64,000 nucleotides of DNA, taken from contig NZ_CP108882.1 in NCBI RefSeq assembly GCF_036347055.1, forward strand, positions 5,746,501 to 5,810,500. The letters are read 5' to 3'. Both the position numbers and the translations under genes were made by a program. Position 1 is the first letter of the stretch; each line of letters starts with the position of its first letter. The DNA is from Streptomyces sp. NBC_00820. Its GTDB lineage: Bacteria > Actinomycetota > Actinomycetes > Streptomycetales > Streptomycetaceae. Below, piece after piece: positions 49,367 through 58,359 of the stretch. The notes under the pieces were generated by a model. It was not told the origin of the DNA. It made no database searches and saw only the letters and a list, made by a program, of their open reading frames with translations.

Positions 49367-50296
49367 ATGGCCGTCGTCACGATGCGGGAGCTGCTGGAGA
49401 GCGGCGTCCACTTCGGTCACCAGACCCGTCGCTGGAACCCGAAGATGAAGCGCTTCATCTTCACCGAGCGCAACGGCATCTACATCATCGACCTGCTCCA
49501 GTCGCTGTCGTACATCGACCGCGCCTACGAGTTCGTCAAGGAGACCGTCGCCCACGGCGGCACGGTCATGTTCGTCGGCACGAAGAAGCAGGCGCAGGAG
49601 GCCATCGCCGAGCAGGCGACCCGCGTCGGCATGCCCTTCGTCAACCAGCGCTGGCTGGGCGGCATGCTCACCAACTTCTCGACCGTCTACAAGCGTCTGC
49701 AGCGCCTCAAGGAGCTCGAGCAGATCGACTTCGAGGACGTCGCCGCTTCCGGTCTGACCAAGAAGGAGCTTCTCGTGCTCTCGCGCGAGAAGGCCAAGCT
49801 GGAGAAGACCCTCGGTGGTATCCGCGAGATGTCCAAGGTGCCCAGCGCCGTCTGGATCGTGGACACCAAGAAGGAGCACATCGCGGTCGGCGAGGCCCGG
49901 AAGCTCAACATCCCGGTCGTCGCCATCCTCGACACCAACTGCGACCCCGACGAGGTCGACTACAAGATCCCGGGCAACGACGACGCGATCCGCTCCGTCA
50001 CCCTGCTCACCCGCGTGATCGCCGACGCCGTCGCCGAGGGCCTCATCTCCCGCTCGCGCGTCGCCACCGGTGACAAGGGCGAGAAGGCCGCGGCCGAGCC
50101 GCTGGCCGAGTGGGAGCGCGACCTGCTCGAGGGTGAGAAGAAGGCCGACGAGGTCGCCGAGGCCGTCGAGGCCGCCGCTGAGGCGCCGGCTCCCGACGCC
50201 GAGGTCGGCGAGGCCATCGCCGAGGCCGTCGCCGAGGCCCCGGCCGTCGAGACCGAGGTCGTCGAGACCGCGGCCGCCGAGGCCGAGCAGGCCTGA
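49367..50296 (+). CDS. rpsB: 30S ribosomal protein S2
   Basis: 309 residues. The conserved start is [32 protein letters not shown] 49367 is chosen because AAGGAG (49355-49360) lies six bases before it; ATG 49361 directly touches that site. Residues 255-309 are an Ala/Glu/Val-rich extension ([16 protein letters not shown]), common in actinobacterial S2. First gene of rpsB-tsf, with a hairpin before tsf. Confidence 0.97.
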   Translation: MAVVTMRELLESGVHFGHQTRRWNPKMKRFIFTERNGIYIIDLLQSLSYIDRAYEFVKETVAHGGTVMFVGTKKQAQEAIAEQATRVGMPFVNQRWLGGMLTNFSTVYKRLQRLKELEQIDFEDVAASGLTKKELLVLSREKAKLEKTLGGIREMSKVPSAVWIVDTKKEHIAVGEARKLNIPVVAILDTNCDPDEVDYKIPGNDDAIRSVTLLTRVIADAVAEGLISRSRVATGDKGEKAAAEPLAEWERDLLEGEKKADEVAEAVEAAAEAPAPDAEVGEAIAEAVAEAPAVETEVVETAAAEAEQA

Positions 50297-50304
50297 CGTC
50301 AGTG

Positions 50305-50348
50305 TTGACGGCGGGGACGGGTGCATGAAATCCGCCCCCGCCGTTCAA
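50305..50348 (+). terminator. Hairpin between rpsB and tsf
   Basis: TTGACGGCGGGG (50305-50316) pairs with CCCCGCCGTTCAA (50336-50348) with one mismatch; loop about 19 bases. It may weaken read-through and so set the S2:EF-Ts ratio. Confidence 0.5.
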
Positions 50349-50447
50349 CCGTAGGTCCGCACGCGGTCTTCGATCCGCGACCACGCGTGGCCCACGGACC
50401 GTGCGGATCTCCGATCTCTCAAGACTTCGAGAAAGACTCACAGACTC

Positions 50448-51284
50448 ATGGCGAACTACACCGCCGCCGACGTCAAGAAGCTCCGTGAGCTCACCGGCGC
50501 CGGCATGATGGACTGCAAGAAGGCTCTGGACGAGGCCGAGGGCAGCGTCGACAAGGCCGTCGAGGCGCTGCGCATCAAGGGCCAGAAGGGCGTCGCCAAG
50601 CGCGAAGGCCGCTCTGCCGAGAACGGCGCCGTGGTCTCCATCATCGCCGACGACAACTCCACCGGCGTCATCGTCGAGCTGAAGTGCGAGACGGACTTCG
50701 TCGCCAAGGGTGACAAGTTCCAGGCCGTCGCCAACAAGATCGCCGAGCACGTCGCGGCGACCTCCCCGGCCGACATCGAGGCCCTGCTCGCCTCCGAGAT
50801 CGAGCCCGGCAAGACCGTCCAGGCGTTCGTGGACGAGGCCAACGCCAACCTCGGCGAGAAGATCGTCCTGGACCGCTTCGCGCAGTTCTCCGACGGCTTC
50901 GTGACCGCGTACATGCACCGCACGATGCCCGACCTGCCCCCGCAGATCGGTGTCCTCGTCGAGCTGGACAAGCCGAACGCCGACGTCGCCAAGGGCATCG
51001 CCCAGCACATCGCCGCCTTCGCGCCGAAGTACCTCTCCAAGGAGGACGTCCCGGCCGAGGTCGTCGAGACCGAGCGTCGCGTCGCCGAGGAGACCACCCG
51101 CGCCGAGGGCAAGCCCGAGGCCGCGATCGCCAAGATCGTCGAGGGTCGCGTGAACGGCTTCTTCAAGGACGCCACGCTGCTCGGCCAGCCGTACGCGCTG
51201 GACAACAAGAAGTCGGTCCAGAAGGTTCTGGACGAGGCCGGTGTCACCCTGAAGCGCTTCTCGCGCATCAAGGTCGGCATCTGA
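50448..51284 (+). CDS. tsf: Elongation factor Ts
   Basis: 278 residues. Guanine nucleotide exchange factor for EF-Tu. The N-terminal UBA-like domain has VKKLRELTGAGMMDCKKALDEAEG, and the core has the exchange motif KCETDFVAKGDKF. ATG 50448 is the only sensible start. Co-transcribed with rpsB as in nearly all bacteria. Confidence 0.97.
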   Translation: MANYTAADVKKLRELTGAGMMDCKKALDEAEGSVDKAVEALRIKGQKGVAKREGRSAENGAVVSIIADDNSTGVIVELKCETDFVAKGDKFQAVANKIAEHVAATSPADIEALLASEIEPGKTVQAFVDEANANLGEKIVLDRFAQFSDGFVTAYMHRTMPDLPPQIGVLVELDKPNADVAKGIAQHIAAFAPKYLSKEDVPAEVVETERRVAEETTRAEGKPEAAIAKIVEGRVNGFFKDATLLGQPYALDNKKSVQKVLDEAGVTLKRFSRIKVGI

Positions 51285-51384
51285 GTCCGTACCGCGATCG
51301 ACGCGCGACCCCGGTAGGGTCGACAGCAGTCGTCCGCGCACACCGCCACAGTCAGGCACGTGGCGGACGGCAGCAGATCTGACG

Positions 51385-51444
51385 AGGAGGCCATTGCCGC
51401 GTATGGGAGCGAACAGCGACCGCACCGGCAATGGCCTTCTTCGT
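51385..51444 (+). terminator. Terminator or attenuator between tsf and pyrH
   Basis: AGGAGGCCATTGCCG (51385-51399) pairs with CGGCAATGGCCTTCT (51426-51440) with one G-U; loop 26 bases, followed by TCGT. The left arm includes a perfect AGGAGG, so the hairpin would also hide a Shine-Dalgarno-like sequence. Confidence 0.65.
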
Positions 51445-51475
51445 ATGTGCAACACGTGAAAGAGGCGGGATCCCC

Positions 51476-52234
51476 ATGACCACCAAGGCCCAGAAGAGCG
51501 ACGAGGGCAAAGTACGCGGCCGGTTTCTGCTGAAGCTGTCCGGAGAGGCTTTCTCCGGTGGCGGGGGCCTCGGCGTCGACCCCGACGTGGTGCACAAGAT
51601 CGCCCGCGAGATCGCGGCCGTCGTCCGGGACGGCGCGGAGATCGCGGTCGTCATCGGCGGCGGCAACTTCTTCCGCGGCGCCGAGCTGCAGCAGCGCGGC
51701 ATGGACCGCGCCCGCTCCGACTACATGGGCATGCTCGGCACCGTGATGAACTGCCTCGCCCTCCAGGACTTCCTGGAGAAGGAGGGCATCGACAGCCGCG
51801 TGCAGACCGCCATCACCATGGGCCAGGTCGCGGAGCCGTACATCCCGCTGCGCGCCGTGCGCCACCTGGAGAAGGGCCGCGTGGTCATCTTCGGCGCCGG
51901 TATGGGCATGCCGTACTTCTCTACCGACACCACCGCCGCCCAGCGCGCCCTGGAGATCGACGCCGAGGCGCTCCTCATGGGCAAGAACGGGGTGGACGGG
52001 GTCTACGACTCCGACCCCAAGACCAACCCCGAGGCCGTCAAGTTCGACGCGCTCAGCTACGGCGAGGTCATCACCCGCGACCTCAAGGTCGCCGACATGA
52101 CCGCCATCACGCTGTGCCGTGACAACAAGCTGCCCATCCTGGTCTTCGAGCTCCTGGCCGAGGGCAATATCGCGCGGGCCGTCAAGGGTGAGAAGATCGG
52201 CACGCTTGTGGGTGACCAGGGCAGCCGGAACTGA
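51476..52234 (+). CDS. pyrH: UMP kinase
   Basis: 252 residues. Amino-acid-kinase fold enzyme making UDP from UMP; hexameric and regulated by UTP/GTP. Signatures: [64 protein letters not shown] 51476 has AGAGGCGGGA upstream. Separated from tsf by a hairpin and followed by frr. Confidence 0.96.
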   Translation: MTTKAQKSDEGKVRGRFLLKLSGEAFSGGGGLGVDPDVVHKIAREIAAVVRDGAEIAVVIGGGNFFRGAELQQRGMDRARSDYMGMLGTVMNCLALQDFLEKEGIDSRVQTAITMGQVAEPYIPLRAVRHLEKGRVVIFGAGMGMPYFSTDTTAAQRALEIDAEALLMGKNGVDGVYDSDPKTNPEAVKFDALSYGEVITRDLKVADMTAITLCRDNKLPILVFELLAEGNIARAVKGEKIGTLVGDQGSRN

Positions 52235-52418
52235 CCGGCACACCCCCGTCGCCCGGGGTGCGCCACCTGTCCGGGGGACCGGCGGGTCGCGCCCTGGCCG
52301 GGGGATGGACAATGTCCTGCCGGTCGGGAACCGTGCAGGAAGAAGACGCGACGCAGCCGGCCGGAGCCTCATCGGGGAACCGCGGCCGGGCCTCACTCAA
52401 GACACGCAGGAGCAAGTG

Positions 52419-52976
52419 GTGATCGAAGAGACCCTCCTCGAGGCCGAGGAGAAGATGGAGAAGGCCGTCGTGGTCGCCAAGGAGGACTTCGCCGCGATCC
52501 GCACCGGCCGTGCGCACCCGGCGATGTTCAACAAGATCGTGGCTGACTACTACGGTGCCCTGACGCCGATCAACCAGCTGGCCTCGTTCTCCGTGCCGGA
52601 GCCGCGCATGGCGGTCGTGACCCCGTTCGACAAGAGCGCGCTGCGCAACATCGAGCAGGCGATCCGCGACTCCGACCTGGGCGTCAACCCCAGCAACGAC
52701 GGCAACATCATCCGTGTGGTGTTCCCCGAGCTGACCGAGGAGCGCCGCCGCGACTACATCAAGGTCGCCAAGACCAAGGGCGAGGACTCGAAGGTGTCCA
52801 TCCGCTCGGTGCGCCGCAAGGCCAAGGACGCCATCGACAAGCTGGTCAAGGACGGCGAGGTCGGCGAGGACGAGGGCCGCCGCGCCGAGAAGGAGCTGGA
52901 CGACACCACGGCGAAGTACGTCGCCCAGGTGGACGAGCTCCTGAAGCACAAGGAAGCGGAGCTCCTCGAAGTCTGA
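52419..52976 (+). CDS. frr: Ribosome recycling factor
   Basis: 185 residues. With EF-G it splits post-termination ribosomes. [17 protein letters not shown] and the helix [19 protein letters not shown] are typical. Two GTG codons in a row (52416, 52419); GTG 52419 gives the better six-base spacing from AGGAG (52408-52412). The stop shares its A with the cdsA ATG (TGATG). Confidence 0.96.
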   Translation: MIEETLLEAEEKMEKAVVVAKEDFAAIRTGRAHPAMFNKIVADYYGALTPINQLASFSVPEPRMAVVTPFDKSALRNIEQAIRDSDLGVNPSNDGNIIRVVFPELTEERRRDYIKVAKTKGEDSKVSIRSVRRKAKDAIDKLVKDGEVGEDEGRRAEKELDDTTAKYVAQVDELLKHKEAELLEV

Positions 52977-54139
52977 TGAGCGACTCTTCCTGGGGGGCGC
53001 CGCCGCAGGCGGGGCAGGCCGGGTACTGGGGGCCCACCGCTGGTGGGCCTGTCCAGGGGGCTGCCCCGGCGGGTCCCGCATACGATGCGCCCGAGGCGCA
53101 GCAGACTCGCCCCATGCCCATCGTGCCCGACGTACCCGCTCATGGCGGTGACCAGGACGACGACCGAGGGGTCGGCCGGCCGAGCGGCCCCTCGTTCCGA
53201 GACGGGACGTCGTACTCGACGCAGCACGCTTCGCAGAGTTTCCCGCAGACTTTCCCCCAGAGTCCCTCGCAGAATCCGGAGCCCATGCCCGACGCCCCGC
53301 AGCAGGCGCCCGCGCCTCAGAAGAAGAGTGCGGGCCGTGACCTGGGCTCCGCCATAGGGGTCGGCGTCGGACTCGGCGCGGTGATCATCGCGTCGCTGTT
53401 CGTCGTGAAGGCCGTGTTCGTCGGCGTGGTCGCCGTCGCCGTGGTCGTCGGTCTGTGGGAGCTGACCAGCAGGCTGCAGGAGCGCAAGGACATCAAGGCG
53501 CCGCTGGTGCCGCTCGCGGTCGGCGGTGCGGCCATGGTCGTCGCCGGGTACGTGCGCGGTGCCGAGGGCGCGTGGGTGGCGATGGCGCTGACGGCTCTCG
53601 CGGTCCTGGTCTGGCGCATGACGGAACCTCCCGAGGGCTACCTCAAGGACGTCACGGCGGGTGTCTTCGCGGCGTTCTACGTGCCCTTCCTTGCCACGTT
53701 CGTCACGATGATGCTCACCGCGGACGACGGCCCCTGGCGCGTCCTGACCTTCCTGCTCCTGACGGTGGTCAGCGACACCGGTGCCTACGCCGTCGGCTGG
53801 CGCTTCGGCAGGAAGAAGCTCGCCCCGCGCATCAGCCCCGGCAAGACCCGCGAGGGCCTGCTGGGCGCGGTGCTGTTCGCGATGGTCGCGGGCGCGCTGT
53901 GCATGCAGTTCCTGATCGACGACGGTCGTTGGTGGCAGGGTCTCCTGCTCGGCCTCGCGGTCGCGGCCAGCGCCACGCTGGGCGACCTCGGCGAGTCCAT
54001 GATCAAGCGTGACCTGGGCATCAAGGACATGGGTACCTTGCTCCCCGGCCACGGCGGCATCATGGACCGGCTGGACTCCCTGCTGCCTACCGCTCCGGTG
54101 GTGTGGCTGCTGATGGTGGTGTTCGTCGGCTCCGCGTGA
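52976..54139 (+). CDS. cdsA: Phosphatidate cytidylyltransferase
   Basis: 387 residues. Makes CDP-diacylglycerol for phospholipid synthesis. Residues 1-120 are disordered (Pro/Gln/Ser-rich, PQTFPQSPSQNPEPMP), then about eight membrane helices. The family signature is complete near 340-362: SMIKRDLGIKDMGTLLPGHG then GIMDRLDS. Translationally coupled to frr by a one-base overlap. The polar N-terminal extension is normal in streptomycetes. Confidence 0.95.
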   Translation: MSDSSWGAPPQAGQAGYWGPTAGGPVQGAAPAGPAYDAPEAQQTRPMPIVPDVPAHGGDQDDDRGVGRPSGPSFRDGTSYSTQHASQSFPQTFPQSPSQNPEPMPDAPQQAPAPQKKSAGRDLGSAIGVGVGLGAVIIASLFVVKAVFVGVVAVAVVVGLWELTSRLQERKDIKAPLVPLAVGGAAMVVAGYVRGAEGAWVAMALTALAVLVWRMTEPPEGYLKDVTAGVFAAFYVPFLATFVTMMLTADDGPWRVLTFLLLTVVSDTGAYAVGWRFGRKKLAPRISPGKTREGLLGAVLFAMVAGALCMQFLIDDGRWWQGLLLGLAVAASATLGDLGESMIKRDLGIKDMGTLLPGHGGIMDRLDSLLPTAPVVWLLMVVFVGSA

Positions 54140-54158
54140 GCCGTCAGCCGCAAGGCGT

Positions 54159-54193
54159 CGGGCCCCCGTCCTGTTCCACAGGGCGGGGGCCCG
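54159..54193 (+). terminator. Terminator after cdsA
   Basis: CGGGCCCCCGTCCTG (54159-54173), loop TTCCA, CAGGGCGGGGGCCCG (54179-54193): 15 pairs with one G-U, 19 bases after the cdsA stop. Closes the pyrH-frr-cdsA unit. Confidence 0.8.
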
Positions 54194-54394
54194 TCGTCGT
54201 TCACCGGCCTCGTCGTCACCGTGCCTCGTCGACCGCCCCGTAGGCCCGGAGCCGGCGGGGAGGGCGGACGGGGGCCGACGGGGGCCGGCGGGGAGGCGGA
54301 CGGTCCGAAGACCGGCGCCCGAGGGTTCCGGAACCACTCATTCCGAACTTATGATCGACCTCATCGTGATCCTTGTCCGGGAGGGTTGGGGCGC

Positions 54395-55090
54395 ATGTGG
54401 GGACGTAGGCGTGCCAGACGTGAGCAGGAGACGGCGGAGGCGGCGGAGGTGGCCGGTTCGCTGGCCGACAGTCTGAGGGCGACGGTCGACTCGGCCGACG
54501 AGACCCACCGGGGGCTGCTGGAGCTGCGGGAACATCTGGCGCGGCAGCTCGCCGAGATCGCCGTACTGATCGGCCACGGTGACGGGCTGCCCGTCGACGC
54601 GATCCGCCGGCAGACCGACACCGCCGAGCTGCTCCTCAGCGAGGTGGACCGGATGTCCGGGGACTACGCCGAGACCCGGTCACTGCTCGTGGGCAAGGAC
54701 GAGGGCGATCTCGACGAGATCATGCCGGCGCTCGAGGCGCTCGCGGAGCACGCCCAGGGCATGGCGGAGGTCGGAGAGTCGCTCGCCGGGCTGACCGAGT
54801 CGATGGGGGAACTGCGGGAGGGGGCCCAGCGCCTGCGCGGCGAACTGATCCCGCTGCGCGAGCGCGTCCGCGCCGCTCTGAGCGACGCCGACGACGAGCT
54901 GACCGCGAGCCGGGGAGCGCCCGGCTGGTTCGGCCGGCAGGCGTCCCTCGCCAACCTCGGCGACCGCCTCACCGCCCTCGACGAGGGCCGCGTCGTCCCC
55001 ACCCCCGAACACACGGTCAGCGACTTCTACCGCGAACTGGAGCGCGACATCGCGGCACTGCGGGACGAGATGGCGACGGAGCCGGACTGA
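54395..55090 (+). CDS. Coiled-coil protein of unknown function
   Basis: 231 residues, ATG with GGGAGGG upstream. Begins with basic MWGRRRARREQE, then is almost entirely alpha-helical and acidic with long heptad stretches (ETHRGLLELREHLARQLAEIAVLI; SLAGLTESMGELREGAQRLRGELIPLRERVRAAL). A conserved-looking motif near 175-190 (RGAPGWFGRQASLANLGDRLTAL) ends the rod. No catalytic motif. Codon use is normal for the chromosome. Last ordinary gene before the variable segment. Confidence 0.75.
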   Translation: MWGRRRARREQETAEAAEVAGSLADSLRATVDSADETHRGLLELREHLARQLAEIAVLIGHGDGLPVDAIRRQTDTAELLLSEVDRMSGDYAETRSLLVGKDEGDLDEIMPALEALAEHAQGMAEVGESLAGLTESMGELREGAQRLRGELIPLRERVRAALSDADDELTASRGAPGWFGRQASLANLGDRLTALDEGRVVPTPEHTVSDFYRELERDIAALRDEMATEPD

Positions 55091-55204
55091 CTCGGCGCGG
55101 CGCGGCGCGCGTGGCCTGCGTGGTGGGTGCCGTGTGCGCGGCGCGTGCGGCGAGGTCGGGCCGAGGGGCCGGGCGGTGTGCGCGGCGGGTCGGACCGAGG
55201 CGAC

Positions 55205-55345
55205 GGCATCTCCGACTCCCAAGCCCTGGGCCCCAGGGCCAAGGAGCTACGCCGCGCCGCTGGCATGGCTCAGAGTGATCTAGCCGCAGCGATGGGGCGC
55301 TCGGAGAGCTGGGTTTCGCAGGTCGAAAGAGGGGTTCAACCCGGG
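55205..55345 (+). pseudogene. Remnant of an XRE-family regulator
   Basis: A clear helix-turn-helix of the XRE type, LGPRAKELRRAAGMAQSDLAAAMGRSESWVSQVERG cut in two by family spacing (codons at about 55226-55330), stands alone: there is no good start codon with a ribosome binding site before it, and the frame after VQPGPE loses all resemblance to a regulator. Probably the leftover 5' part of a DNA-binding gene destroyed by rearrangement. Confidence 0.6.
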
Positions 55346-55658
55346 CCGGAGGCCATGAGTCGATCACCGCAGAGCGCGGCCCACGGCCAGGGCTATGCCT
55401 CCGGCGGGGGATCGGCCGGCACCGGGTGGAGGGGGCGCCGTTCCCGGCCGCGGGTCCGGTGGGGCGTGCGCGGGGTGCTCCCGTCCCGTACGCCATCGAC
55501 CCAGGCAGAGCCGAGCAGACGCGGCCCATGGCGTCCAGGTCGTTCGTACAGTGGCGCGCTCCACCTGGACGCCATGAACCACGCCCGCTCCACGGTGTGT
55601 GGGTCGACGGCGTACGGGACGGGAGCTGGGGAGGGTTGTTGGTTAAGGAAGTGGGCGG
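55346..55658. other. Noncoding stretch in the variable segment
   Basis: 313 bases between the regulator remnant and the small membrane-protein gene. Its main feature is the 150-bp inverted repeat at 55477-55626. No intact gene. Confidence 0.5.
55477..55626. repeat. 150-bp inverted repeat with coding-like arms
   Basis: Arms 55477-55540 and 55563-55626 (64 bases each, loop 22) match at 52 positions; the outer 27 bases match at 26 (GCTCCCGTCCCGTACGCC at each end). The left arm on the plus strand and the right arm on the minus strand read similar peptides, PVPYAIDPGRAEQTRPMASR and PVPYAVDPHTVERAWFMASR. Confidence 0.75.
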
Positions 55659-55973
55659 CTAAGGCGTGCCGTTGCCCTCTCGATTACCACCCGCGAGCTG
55701 GCCCACCGTCATCACGATGATGCCGACCAACAGAATCACGCTGCCGGTCAGGGCGCCCCACAGCCGGGTATCCGAGTCGCTGATCACCAGCCCGCAGACC
55801 GCCTGCCAGCACAGCGCGAAGGCCACCACCAGCTGGCCCCAGCCATAGAGGTGAGGGCCGCGAACGTGGCGACGGTTCATGGGGAGCACCCAGCCACGGG
55901 CAACCGCCGCCACGCCGGAGGCGGCGATGAGCAACGCCAGCAGAACAAGAGGTATGGCGATGTAGAGCTCCAT
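55659..55973 (-). CDS. Small integral membrane protein
   Basis: 104 residues from ATG 55973, with GGGAGGGATC directly upstream. Three predicted membrane helices (MELYIAIPLVLLALLIAASGVAAVA; LVVAFALCWQAVCGLVI; LWGALTGSVILLVGIIVMTVGQLAG) and a short basic loop (NRRHVRGPHLYG). No family recognised. GC is lower than in core genes, consistent with the accessory nature of this segment. Possible functions cannot be read from sequence. Confidence 0.65.
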   Translation of the reverse strand: MELYIAIPLVLLALLIAASGVAAVARGWVLPMNRRHVRGPHLYGWGQLVVAFALCWQAVCGLVISDSDTRLWGALTGSVILLVGIIVMTVGQLAGGNREGNGTP

Positions 55974-56327
55974 GATCCCTCCCCTGCGCGCCAGGCCCAC
56001 GCCGGACGCCAGCGTGATCATGGCACCCGCCGCGCCGCCCGTCCATAGGCTTCCCCGCGTCCCTCATGATCGACCGGACAAGTCCCAATACGCTGTGTTG
56101 GTTTTGTCAAGAGCGCCCCTCTTCACTGACACCAGTACCTGATACCAACAGGGCCAGACAGCGGCGGGCACCGCCGAACGTAGACGGACAGCCAATCGAG
56201 GCGCGAGACGAGTTGACCGACGTTCCAAGGGCCCCATGATCGACCTGATAAGGATGAGGCCAGACCTCAAAGCTTCGTGCCTCGTGGGGCGTTGTCCTGA
56301 ACTGATGGACAGCGCCCCACTGGCTTA

Positions 56328-58093
56328 GGGCTCGCAGAGAATCAACGTGTTGCTTCCCATGGGCGAGCTCGTTCACGTGGTATGCGCATACCTGACGAGA
56401 CTCGAGATCAACTCGCCATCAAGTTCGGGGGGTTGTTCCCGCATCTGGACGAGCGGCAGCGGCGGCTGATGCTGGGGGCTGAGGCCCGAATCCTGGGCCA
56501 CGGCGGTATCCGGGCGGTCGCGCGGGCGGCCCAGGTCAGCGAGACGACGGTTCGCAAGGGGGTGGACGAGTTGGAGGCCGGCGAGGAGTCTTTGGGACGG
56601 GTCCGCAGGGCCGGTGGTGGCCGGAAGAAGGCTGTGGACCTTGATCCGGGTCTCCGGCCCGCGCTGCTGGCACTGGTGGAACCTGACGAGCGGGGCGATC
56701 CGATGTCGCCATTGCGCTGGACGGTGAAGTCGACCAGGACCCTCGCGGCCACGCTCACCCGCCAGGGGCACAGGGTGTGCGCGGACACGGTCGGAGACCT
56801 GCTGCGTGAGGAGGGCTTCAGCCTGCAGGCCGGCGCCAAGACGCTCGAGGGCAAGCAGCATCCGGACCGTGACGCCCAGTTCCGCTACATCAACGAGCGG
56901 GCGACAGAGCACATGGTCGGCGGGCAGCCGGTGATCAGCGTGGACGCGAAGAAGAAGGAACTCGTCGGCGACTACAAGAACGCCGGGCGTCAGTGGCGGC
57001 CCGAGGGTGAGCCGGTACAGGTCAAGACGCACGACTTCCCGGACCGGCAGGGACCGGGCAAGGCGATCCCATACGGGATCTACGACGTCGCCGCGAACAC
57101 CGGATGGGTCAGCGTCGGCACTGACCACGACACCGCCGCGTTCGCCGTCGCCTCCATCCAACGCTGGTGGCAGGCCCGTGGCAGACACGACTACCCGCAG
57201 GCCACCCGTCTGCTGATCACCGCAGACGCAGGTGGCTCCAACGGCTACCGCACCCGCGCCTGGAAGACTGAACTCGCAGCCCTGGCCGCCGAGACGGGCT
57301 TGGACATCACGGTCTGCCACATGCCGCCGGGCACCTCGAAGTGGAACAAGATCGAACACCGGCTGTTCTCCCACATCTCCATGAACTGGCGAGGCCGCCC
57401 GCTGACCAGCCACGACGTCATCGTGAACAGCATCGCAGCGACCACCACCCACACCGGGCTGAAAGTCCACGCCGAACTCGACCCGGGCACCTACGACACC
57501 GGCATCAAGGTCACCGACAGCGACAGCGACAGCGACATCGACGCCCTGCCCATGCACCGGCACCGCTTCCACGGCGACTGGAACTACACCCTCCATCCAC
57601 GACCTCGCGACACCACCAGCGCAGCCAAGAAGCCGCGGCCGGCCGGCGGCCCGTCCCCGCAGCCCTGCGCCTGGCGTCTGCGCAACCCGGAGCTGACCGG
57701 CATGCCCGAACCGATGCTGGACGAACTCATCTGCCAACTGGACGGAAAGCTGGATGAGTTACGTGAGCGAGGACGGCTTCAGCAGCGAGGAGGTGAACGC
57801 ATCCGTGCTCGCGGCGCAGGGGCCAAGGACAAGCTGACCACCGCCGACAGAGTCCTGGCCACTGTGCTCTACCTGCGCAAAATCGGCACCCGAGACCTGC
57901 TCGCCCAGCTCTTCGGAGTCAACGGCAGCACACTCACCAGAGCCGTTCACCAAGTCCAGCCCCTCCTGGCCGAGCACGGCTGCACCATCCCACCCTCGAC
58001 AGCCCGGTTCCGCACACCCGCCGACATCGCCGCGTTCCTCGCGAACAGCAGCCCCACAGAGATCAAACCCGCATGTTGATTCTCTGCGAGCCC
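56328..58093 (+). mobile_element. ISAzo13-like insertion sequence, complete
   Basis: 1766 bases with perfect 19-base terminal inverted repeats: GGGCTCGCAGAGAATCAAC at 56328-56346 and its complement at 58075-58093. Both ends are flanked by TTA (56325-56327 and 58094-58096), a 3-bp target duplication. One intact transposase gene fills it. The intact ends, frame and target duplication point to a recent, probably active insertion. Confidence 0.92.
56382..58079 (+). CDS. ISAzo13-family transposase with extra C-terminal domain
   Basis: 565 residues. N-terminal helix-turn-helix (GHGGIRAVARAAQVSETTVRKGVDEL), then a DDE-type catalytic core with SVDAKKKELVGDY (first Asp), ITADAGGSNGYRTR (second Asp) and MPPGTSKWNKIEHRLFSHIS (Glu), which are ISAzo13 blocks. 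The last 110 residues (from MPEPMLDELICQLDG through LTTADRVLATVLYLRKIGTRDLLAQLFGVNGSTLTRAVHQVQPLL) resemble the helix-turn-helix found at the N-terminus of IS5/Tnp_4-type transposases, an unusual addition. Codon 460 is TTA (57759-57761). The stop lies inside the right terminal repeat. Confidence 0.9.
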   Translation: MRIPDETRDQLAIKFGGLFPHLDERQRRLMLGAEARILGHGGIRAVARAAQVSETTVRKGVDELEAGEESLGRVRRAGGGRKKAVDLDPGLRPALLALVEPDERGDPMSPLRWTVKSTRTLAATLTRQGHRVCADTVGDLLREEGFSLQAGAKTLEGKQHPDRDAQFRYINERATEHMVGGQPVISVDAKKKELVGDYKNAGRQWRPEGEPVQVKTHDFPDRQGPGKAIPYGIYDVAANTGWVSVGTDHDTAAFAVASIQRWWQARGRHDYPQATRLLITADAGGSNGYRTRAWKTELAALAAETGLDITVCHMPPGTSKWNKIEHRLFSHISMNWRGRPLTSHDVIVNSIAATTTHTGLKVHAELDPGTYDTGIKVTDSDSDSDIDALPMHRHRFHGDWNYTLHPRPRDTTSAAKKPRPAGGPSPQPCAWRLRNPELTGMPEPMLDELICQLDGKLDELRERGRLQQRGGERIRARGAGAKDKLTTADRVLATVLYLRKIGTRDLLAQLFGVNGSTLTRAVHQVQPLLAEHGCTIPPSTARFRTPADIAAFLANSSPTEIKPAC

Positions 58094-58359
58094 TTAGGAG
58101 CCTCGTGGCGGCCGGTATGACCATCTCTGACCGATCCGGAAAGGGCTACGGATGAGAAGGCCGTGTGCCACAGCAATCACGGCTCGGCGCAGTCGAGATG
58201 CGCCGTTCACCTGGGTTGCCGCTGCAGCCGGAGTGACCTGGGCGCTTCCGCTTCGGACCATGGCTGCCATTACAAAGCCGCGGTGTTCGGTCTGCCCAGG
58301 AGGGTCGGCGTGGTCAGCCAGTAGCCTGCGGCAATCAGCCCACCGACCTTGGAGGCTCC

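Noticed and set aside
55091..55200. GCGCGGCG-rich stretch as part of the XRE gene
   Set aside because: Low-complexity repeats with no start signal; kept out of the pseudogene.
56064..56376. Two small minus-strand frames before the IS
   Set aside because: Composition unlike genes; one of them runs into the IS terminal repeat.
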